Below are positions 59,377 to 64,000 of a stretch of DNA of 64,000 nucleotides, piece by piece (positions within the stretch are counted from its first letter, which is position 1; every line of letters begins with the position of its first letter). The notes under the pieces were generated by a model. The model searched no databases. It was not told the DNA's origin and was given only the letters and a program-made list of their open reading frames with translations. The translations under genes and the position numbers were made by a program. Where the stretch lies: the NCBI RefSeq assembly GCF_000380645.1, contig NZ_AQXZ01000010.1:1-64000 (forward strand). Reading direction: 5' to 3'. The DNA comes from Smaragdicoccus niigatensis DSM 44881 = NBRC 103563 (lineage in GTDB: Bacteria > Actinomycetota > Actinomycetes > Mycobacteriales > Mycobacteriaceae).

Positions 59377-61194
59377 GTGTTGCCGCCTGGAGGCGGTAGA
59401 GAAGCCATCGAGGAAATCACTGACGTCCTACCGCCGTATACCGGTGGGGGATATTCAGACCCCAAGCCGAAGACTCCACCGCCGCCACCGCGGCGCATCA
59501 TTCCGGAGATCAAGGTCCCGATTCCGCGACCGTCACGCGTCGCGATGATCACCGCGGGTGCGTTCGTCGCCGCGGGGGCCCTTTACTCCCTCGATCTGGC
59601 GCTGACCACCGGCGAGATACCTCGTGGAGTGGAAGTCGCCGGGATCGATGTCGGTGGCCTCGACGCGCAGCAGGTCGACGCCGTGCTCCGCCATGACCTC
59701 GACCGCAAGCTCGATGAATCGCACAAGATCGTCGCGGGTGAGGTCGAGACGAACTTCGTCCCGTCGCGCGCTGGTCTCGGGGTGAATTACGAGCTGACGA
59801 TCGCCGGCTTGCCGAAGCAGTCGTGGAACCCGATCACGCGCTTCGCGTCGTACTTCACGACGACTGAGGGCAATCTCGTCACCACGGTCAACGAGTCCAA
59901 GCTCAACAAGGCGATGGACAAGATCAAGGGCGTCGCCCAGCGGGACAAGGTCGAAGGGTCGGTCCGAATCAAGGACGGACGCGTCGTACCGATCTACCCG
60001 CTGAACGGTCAGAACCTCGAAGAGGACCAGGCGCGGACTGCGCTGATCGACGGCTGGGCCGAAAACGCTCCGGTTCGACTGCCGGTTCACATCGACCCCA
60101 CCGGAGTCACGCAGGACGCGGTGAACTTCGCCATCAACGGCATCGCGAACCCGGCGGCGACTTCGGACGTCTCCTTCGAAGGCAAGGACGGCGAGAAGGC
60201 CACGCTCAAGAAGAGTGACATCGGGGACGTGCTGCGGTTCGAGTCGGACGGCAGCGGCGGCCTCAAGCCCGTCTACGACTACGACGCGGCCGTGAAGATC
60301 CTGGCTCCCCAGCTTGCCAGCACCGATGTTCAGGCCACGGAGGCGACCTTCATCTCCACGGGAAGTGGCGTGCAGGTCACGAAGTCGGCCGAGGGCGAGA
60401 TCGTCGATTGGCCCAAGACGCTCGACCAGTTGCCAGACCTCCTGCAGCAGACGATCGGCACGCGTGAGGCCAAGGCGATCTACAAGAAGGTCCAGCCGAA
60501 GCTGACTCAGCAGCAGGCCAACGATCTCGGCATTCGCGAGGTCATCGGAGAGTTCAACATCGGCAAGCTGGACTGGTGGTCCGGCGTCAACATCCGTACT
60601 GCTGGAGCCCTGCTCAATGGCACGGTCATCAAGCCGGGCGAAACCTTCTCGTTCAACGACGTGACCGGTCCGCGGACGGCCGACGAAGGCTATGCGGCAG
60701 CGCCGATGATCGTGGACGGCCGGCCGAGTAAGGCCGCCGGCGGTGGCGTCAGCTTCCTGGCGGGGGCGATCTACAACGCGGCGTTCGAGTCGGGTCTGCA
60801 GATCACCGAGCGTCGCAACGCGCCGTACTACGACGGGATGATGCCGGTCGGTATGGATGCGTGGGTCGATGGCCCAGGTGCGGATCTGAAGATCAAGAAC
60901 AACTCCAAGCACGGCGTGATGATCGAGGTATATGCGACGACCTCGAAGGTCAGCGTCAAGCTGTGGGGCACGAAGTCGGTTGACGTCGACCTCGAGACCG
61001 GCGACCGCCACGACATCACCTATGCGCAGTTCAAGCAGATCCCGAGGGGCCCGACGTGTGTGTGGTCGGACGGCGCCGAGGGCTTCACAGTGACCGAAAC
61101 GCGAGTGATCACTGATGCCGACACCGGCAAGGAGACCGCGCGGGAGAAGACCGACGTGAAGTACGGCCCCAAGCCGAAGATTGCGTGCGTCTGA
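59377..61194 (+). CDS. VanW family membrane-anchored protein
   Basis: 605 residues. Cytoplasmic N-terminus with Pro-rich stretch (about 28-42), one membrane helix near 54-74, then extracytoplasmic peptidoglycan-binding-4-like repeats (EVAGIDVGGLDAQQVDAVL, about 85-330) and the VanW domain (about 390-520: NIRTAGALLNGTVIKPGETFSFNDVTG, SKAAGGGVSFLAGAIYNAAFESGL, RRNAPYYDGMMPVGMDAWV). The usual Cys-Q of GGGVCQ is Gly-Val-Ser-Phe here. Function unknown; VanW sits with vancomycin resistance genes in other phyla. GTG 59377 is taken; GGAGG lies 16 nt upstream, so a CTG at 59365 is an alternative. Confidence 0.88.
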   Translation: MLPPGGGREAIEEITDVLPPYTGGGYSDPKPKTPPPPPRRIIPEIKVPIPRPSRVAMITAGAFVAAGALYSLDLALTTGEIPRGVEVAGIDVGGLDAQQVDAVLRHDLDRKLDESHKIVAGEVETNFVPSRAGLGVNYELTIAGLPKQSWNPITRFASYFTTTEGNLVTTVNESKLNKAMDKIKGVAQRDKVEGSVRIKDGRVVPIYPLNGQNLEEDQARTALIDGWAENAPVRLPVHIDPTGVTQDAVNFAINGIANPAATSDVSFEGKDGEKATLKKSDIGDVLRFESDGSGGLKPVYDYDAAVKILAPQLASTDVQATEATFISTGSGVQVTKSAEGEIVDWPKTLDQLPDLLQQTIGTREAKAIYKKVQPKLTQQQANDLGIREVIGEFNIGKLDWWSGVNIRTAGALLNGTVIKPGETFSFNDVTGPRTADEGYAAAPMIVDGRPSKAAGGGVSFLAGAIYNAAFESGLQITERRNAPYYDGMMPVGMDAWVDGPGADLKIKNNSKHGVMIEVYATTSKVSVKLWGTKSVDVDLETGDRHDITYAQFKQIPRGPTCVWSDGAEGFTVTETRVITDADTGKETAREKTDVKYGPKPKIACV

Positions 61195-61202
61195 TCGATC
61201 CG

Positions 61203-62180
61203 ATGAAGAACGGCGGCACCCAACGGGTGCCGCCGTTCTCGGTGCGTGGGGTGCTGCGCGTCGTCAGTTGGCTTGCGGTAGGCGCGGGAGCCGCCGGAAT
61301 CGCACTGGATTTCGTTCGCCTGCAGAACACGCTCGTCATCATTCTGGTGTCCGGTGTTCCGGTCCTCGTGCTGGCGGGAGTGATCGGGTTCGTCGGGCTG
61401 TCCTTACTCCAGCGTGGGAGAGAGGCGGCCGTCGCGGGCGTGTTGGCGCTCGTTGGAATCGGTACACAGCTTCCGTTGTTCGTCGCGTCGGACGTTCCCG
61501 ACCACGGGGTTCGCGTCATCGTCATGCAGGCCAACGTCCTGTTCGACGGCGCTGATCCGAACGCGTTCGTCCGTCAGGTTCGCGACAACCACGTCGAGAT
61601 CCTCACCGTCGACGAGTTGACCCCGGGTGCGGCGGAAGCATTCGGGAAAGCCGGCCTCGGGGAGCTCCTGCCATACCGCTACCTCGAGCCGGCGACCTTC
61701 GCGACCGGCACCGGGATCTACAGCCGATACCCGCTGTCGGACTTGGTGTCGCACGACGGCTACTTGATGAATCAGCTGTCGGCCAGTATCGATGTGCCGC
61801 GTTTGGGACCGGTGACCGTGCACGCCTTGCACCCGATTCAGCCCCTGTACGGATCGGCGGATTGGGTTTCCGAGCTGAATCGGGTGCGCGGGATTCTCGA
61901 CCGCAGCAATCTGAGGCAGCCCGCGATCGCCGGTGGCGATTTCAACGCCACGTTCGATCACGCGCAGTTCCGGGCGTTGCTGGATCGGTTCGAGGATGCG
62001 ACGGATCAGGCCGGCGCCGGCTATCTCCTGACCTATCCGACCGACAAGTGGATCGCGCCCGCGGTGGGGGTCGACCACATTCTCGTCTCGGGTGGTGTTG
62101 CCACCGAGGTCCGGACCGTCGATCTACCGGGATCGGATCACCGGGCGTTGGTGGCGACGGTGACTCTCACGGGCACTTGA
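61203..62180 (+). CDS. Membrane-anchored endonuclease/exonuclease/phosphatase family protein
   Basis: 325 residues from ATG 61203: three membrane helices in the first 100, then an EEP domain outside the membrane. Signatures: VMQANVLFDGADPNAFV (Asn, metal), TVDELTPGAAEAF (Glu ligand), HALHPIQPLYGS, IAGGDFNATFDHAQF (Asp-x-Asn) and the final GSDHRALVA (Asp-His). Substrate unknown; family members cut nucleic acids or phospholipid head groups. The start is uncertain, because a perfect 14-bp terminator hairpin covers codons 2-12. GTG 61242 or GTG 61251 just after the hairpin are good alternatives. Confidence 0.85.
   Translation: MKNGGTQRVPPFSVRGVLRVVSWLAVGAGAAGIALDFVRLQNTLVIILVSGVPVLVLAGVIGFVGLSLLQRGREAAVAGVLALVGIGTQLPLFVASDVPDHGVRVIVMQANVLFDGADPNAFVRQVRDNHVEILTVDELTPGAAEAFGKAGLGELLPYRYLEPATFATGTGIYSRYPLSDLVSHDGYLMNQLSASIDVPRLGPVTVHALHPIQPLYGSADWVSELNRVRGILDRSNLRQPAIAGGDFNATFDHAQFRALLDRFEDATDQAGAGYLLTYPTDKWIAPAVGVDHILVSGGVATEVRTVDLPGSDHRALVATVTLTGT
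61208..61238 (+). terminator. Hairpin after the VanW gene, overlapping next gene's start
   Basis: GAACGGCGGCACCC (61208-61221) and its exact complement (61225-61238), 3-nt loop, starting 14 nt after the VanW stop. No U-tract follows. If it ends transcription, the EEP gene needs its own promoter or starts at 61242. Confidence 0.6.
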
Positions 62181-62814
62181 CGGTCAGGTTGTCGGCCCCG
62201 ACCGCAGTCGCATTGCAGCCGTTGGCGATGGCGCGGTTGTTGTTGTTACTCAGGCCGGCTTGCGCGTATCCGCCGTTCGTCGCGTAGGCGTAGTTGTTGT
62301 TGCCTGAGGAACTAGCCAAACTGCCGTTTCGCGAAATCGAAGTGTTGTTGTTGCCGCCGACTAAAGCCGCACTTCCGCCCGACGCGAAAGCGCGGTTGCC
62401 GTCGCCGCCATAGTTGATCGCGGTGCTGTCGTTGGTGGCCACAATGACGTTGTTGTTGCCGTTGGCCGCGAACGCGTCGCTGCCGTCACCAAGGGCGATT
62501 GCCGTGTTGTGGTCGCCGTTGGCGGCGTCGGCATCGGCGTTGTCTCCGACGGCAATTGCCTTGTTTCCGGTTCCTCCGACGGCTTTCGCGTCGCTGTTGT
62601 CACCGGATGCGATGGCAACGCTGCCGCGGCCCGACGCTTCGCATGATGCGTTTCCCGAGGTGAAGCCAGATGTCCCCGCCGCATGGCTGACCTGAACACA
62701 GCGGTTTCCGGTGGGAAGCGCCTGGGCCGTGGGGGCGGCGGCGAGAACGAATGCGAGCGCGCTCACCGTCCCACCCAAGGTTGTTGCGATTACTGGGCGG
62801 TGGCGAGGCGTCAT
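62167..62814 (-). CDS. Secreted Asn/Gly/Ala-rich repeat protein
   Basis: 215 residues. Signal peptide about 1-32 (ending AQA). An opening segment with two Cys (NRCVQVSHAAG, NASCEASG) is followed by about ten irregular repeats of 13-15 residues in the pattern G-[DN]-[GN]-[SDN]-x-A-x-A-x-G (for example GDNADADAANGDHNTAIA), and a final Cys pair (GCNATAVG, TVKCP). The repeats resemble the beta-roll head repeats of YadA-type adhesins. It may be the family called DUF6764, but I am not certain. ATG 62814 with TACTGT 8 nt upstream, nearly leaderless. Confidence 0.75.
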   Translation of the reverse strand: MTPRHRPVIATTLGGTVSALAFVLAAAPTAQALPTGNRCVQVSHAAGTSGFTSGNASCEASGRGSVAIASGDNSDAKAVGGTGNKAIAVGDNADADAANGDHNTAIALGDGSDAFAANGNNNVIVATNDSTAINYGGDGNRAFASGGSAALVGGNNNTSISRNGSLASSSGNNNYAYATNGGYAQAGLSNNNNRAIANGCNATAVGADNLTVKCP

Positions 62815-62866
62815 AAGGGTCCACAGTATTGCCGGTCCGGTCCGAAATCAGCGTTCTGTCCGGATT

Positions 62867-63661
62867 TCAACCGTTCGCGTCGAGAAATCGAACGGCGTCT
62901 GCGATCACCGCGGCGACCTGATCCGGGACTTCGTTCGGCAGTAGGAAGACCGACCCTGGAATCGTGACGAGTGTGATCTGCGGTGCTGCCGCAAGTGTTC
63001 GACGCTCGGCGTCGGTCAGCCCGCCGTCGCTGTTCTTCTCCGCGTGCACGACCCAGGTGGGGACACCCGTGGCGACGAGGCGACCGGCCGGGTCGTCGCT
63101 CTCGAGGTAGTCCAGGTAGGCCGCGCAGATCCGGGTGATGTCCCGGCCCCGGTTCGCGCGGGCGTCCGCGCGCAGTTTCTTCGCGTGGCTCGCCTCGATG
63201 TTCGCGGTCCGGATGATGAGCTCGGTCGCCCACATGAGCGCCCTCATGGGGATTGGTCCGACCCGCTGCGACAACTGCACCACGCGCCGGAAGAACGCGG
63301 ATTCATCGGGTGTCGTAAGGCTGATGCCGAGCAGAACGGTCGGCCCGGTGAACTATCCGGACAGCACCATCTCCAACGCGACCGACGCACCGTGGGAGAA
63401 CCCGACGAGAACGTCGCAGCCGTGTGCCCGCGCAAACGCGGCGGTCTCCGTGGCCATCGCGGGAATCGTGTGGTTGTCCGGACCGAGCGGTGCGCCGGCG
63501 TTGCCGGGCAGCGTCGTGGCGACGAGTCGGACGCCTTGAAGTGCGGGTTCCGCCATGACGAGTTCGTACGACCGTGCCGCGCACGAACCGCCCGGCAGCA
63601 GCAGCGCGGCGTGCGCCGCGTCAGGTGGACCTGATTCCAGAAAATCCCACTTCGGAGGCAT
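62867..63661 (-). pseudogene. Alpha/beta hydrolase interrupted by an in-frame TAG
   Basis: One continuous frame of 265 codons from ATG 63661 (AGGAGA upstream) to a stop at 62867, broken only by TAG at 63355-63353. Before it: MPPKWDFLESGPPDAAHAAL, the oxyanion loop LLPGGSCAARSYE, and nucleophile motif VGFSHGASVALEM. After it, the same frame continues FTGPTVLLGISLTTPDESAFF to the late GVPTWVVHAEKNSDGGL (Asp region). The usual catalytic His near the C-terminus is not obvious (PGSVFLLPNEVPDQ instead). No indels. It is probably a recent nonsense mutation, an amber read-through gene, or a sequencing error. Confidence 0.8.
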
Positions 63662-63821
63662 GTTTTCTCTCCTCGAGAGAGTTGGGATAATCATGTCACC
63701 GTCAGGCGAAGCTGAGAATCGTCCCGGGTGGGCATGCACCACCCCTAGGAGTCCTATCTGGTGACTGTCACCCGGCCGCACCATTGACTTGTTCGACAAT
63801 CACTAGGCCGAGAGGGACATC

Positions 63822-64000
63822 ATGTCGGTCAACCGTAGGGGCACCAAAGCCATTGTTCTCATGATCAGCGCGGCAACGAGCATGCTGGTCATAGGGTGCT
63901 CGAGTTCGACCGACGACGGTCCTTCGATGCCGACGACTCATGCTTCGGTGTCAAAGACTTCCACGACAACGACGACGACCAAGAGTTCGGACAGCGACAA
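63822..64000 (+). CDS. Lipoprotein of unknown function (partial)
   Basis: The first 59 codons are visible; the gene continues beyond the right edge. A lipoprotein signal (MSVNRRGTKAIVLMISAATS and on) ends with the lipobox LVIGC, followed by a Ser/Thr/Asp-rich linker with a run of Thr. ATG 63822 has AGAGGG 6 nt upstream. This N-terminus is like many actinobacterial surface lipoproteins (for example LppA/LpqH-type linkers), and nothing more can be said about its role. Confidence 0.8.
   Translation, partial: MSVNRRGTKAIVLMISAATSMLVIGCSSSTDDGPSMPTTHASVSKTSTTTTTTKSSDSD

Noticed and set aside
1-64000. CRISPR arrays, tRNA/rRNA genes, insertion sequences, prophage or secondary-metabolite clusters
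   Set aside because: No regularly spaced repeats, no transposase or integrase motifs, no cloverleaf or rRNA sequence, and no NRPS/PKS domains were recognised by reading; a search tool could still find short tRNA-like elements.

Overview
The window looks like chromosome from a high-GC, mycolic-acid-containing actinomycete (order Mycobacteriales: the Rhodococcus/Gordonia/Williamsia/Nocardia side of the group; genus not determined). The reasons are an MmpL3-type mycolate flippase, an antigen-85-like mycolyltransferase, the arabinan transferase AftD, a TmaT-like acyltransferase, an mce-type YrbE permease pair, and a gene order that, as I recall it, follows the Mycobacterium tuberculosis stretch Rv0189c-Rv0243 in broad outline (ilvD, zmp1, Rv0204c/Rv0205, mmpL3, Rv0207c, trmB, Rv0209/Rv0210, pckA, Rv0224c-Rv0228, aftD, Rv0236A, lpqI, Rv0238, htdX, fabG4, fadA2). 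No rRNA, tRNA, CRISPR array, insertion sequence or prophage was seen.

Layout. 1-2.6 kb: start of an mce operon (minus strand), a secreted S1 protease and a DUF6194 protein. 2.6-11 kb: ilvD and an M13 metallopeptidase, two DUF4190 membrane proteins, two pirins, a small acetyltransferase and glycerate kinase. 10.8-15.7 kb: a phosphatase and envelope-signalling island: SapM-like lipoprotein phosphatase, PAP2 phosphatase, DedA protein, histidine kinase, response regulator, aroQ. 15.7-19.2 kb: two tandem penicillin-binding lipoproteins; the second has lost its catalytic residues. 19.2-26.2 kb: DUF3054, YbhN-like protein and membrane adenylate cyclase in one overlapping minus-strand operon, then AI-2E, DUF1707 and DUF2339 membrane proteins. 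26.3-30.8 kb: mmpL3, NYN protein and trmB in a tightly overlapping operon, then a universal stress protein. 31-38 kb: DUF445 and DUF4393-like proteins, a pair of dynamin-type GTPase relatives without P-loop lysine, a small Asp-rich protein and pckA. 38.1-51 kb: cell-envelope glycan/mycolate block (methyltransferase, glycosyltransferase, GT-C-like membrane protein, mycolyltransferase, flippase, DUF3068, TmaT-like, AftD, DUF2613). 51-64 kb: isochorismate synthase, LpqI, a TetR regulator, an isolated AbiEi/DUF559 gene, the htdX-fabG4 / fadA2 lipid module, a VanW protein, a membrane-anchored EEP phosphatase, an Asn-rich repeat protein, an alpha/beta hydrolase gene broken by an in-frame amber codon, and the start of a lipoprotein gene.

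How the parts work together. Much of the window builds or remodels the mycolate-arabinogalactan-peptidoglycan envelope. Two regulatory circuits can be read from the DNA. First, a direct-repeat box of response-regulator type occurs 25 bp upstream of both the PAP2-SapM operon and dedA, next to an OmpR-type two-component system. In both places it has the same 11-bp spacing to a TANNNT -10 hexamer that would start transcription at the start codon. Second, the same palindromic operator stands upstream of the TetR gene and between fabG4 and fadA2. Many genes appear to be leaderless (TANNNT hexamer 6-8 nt before the start codon). Many gene ends carry long palindromes built of two stems separated by a symmetric internal loop and without a U-tract.
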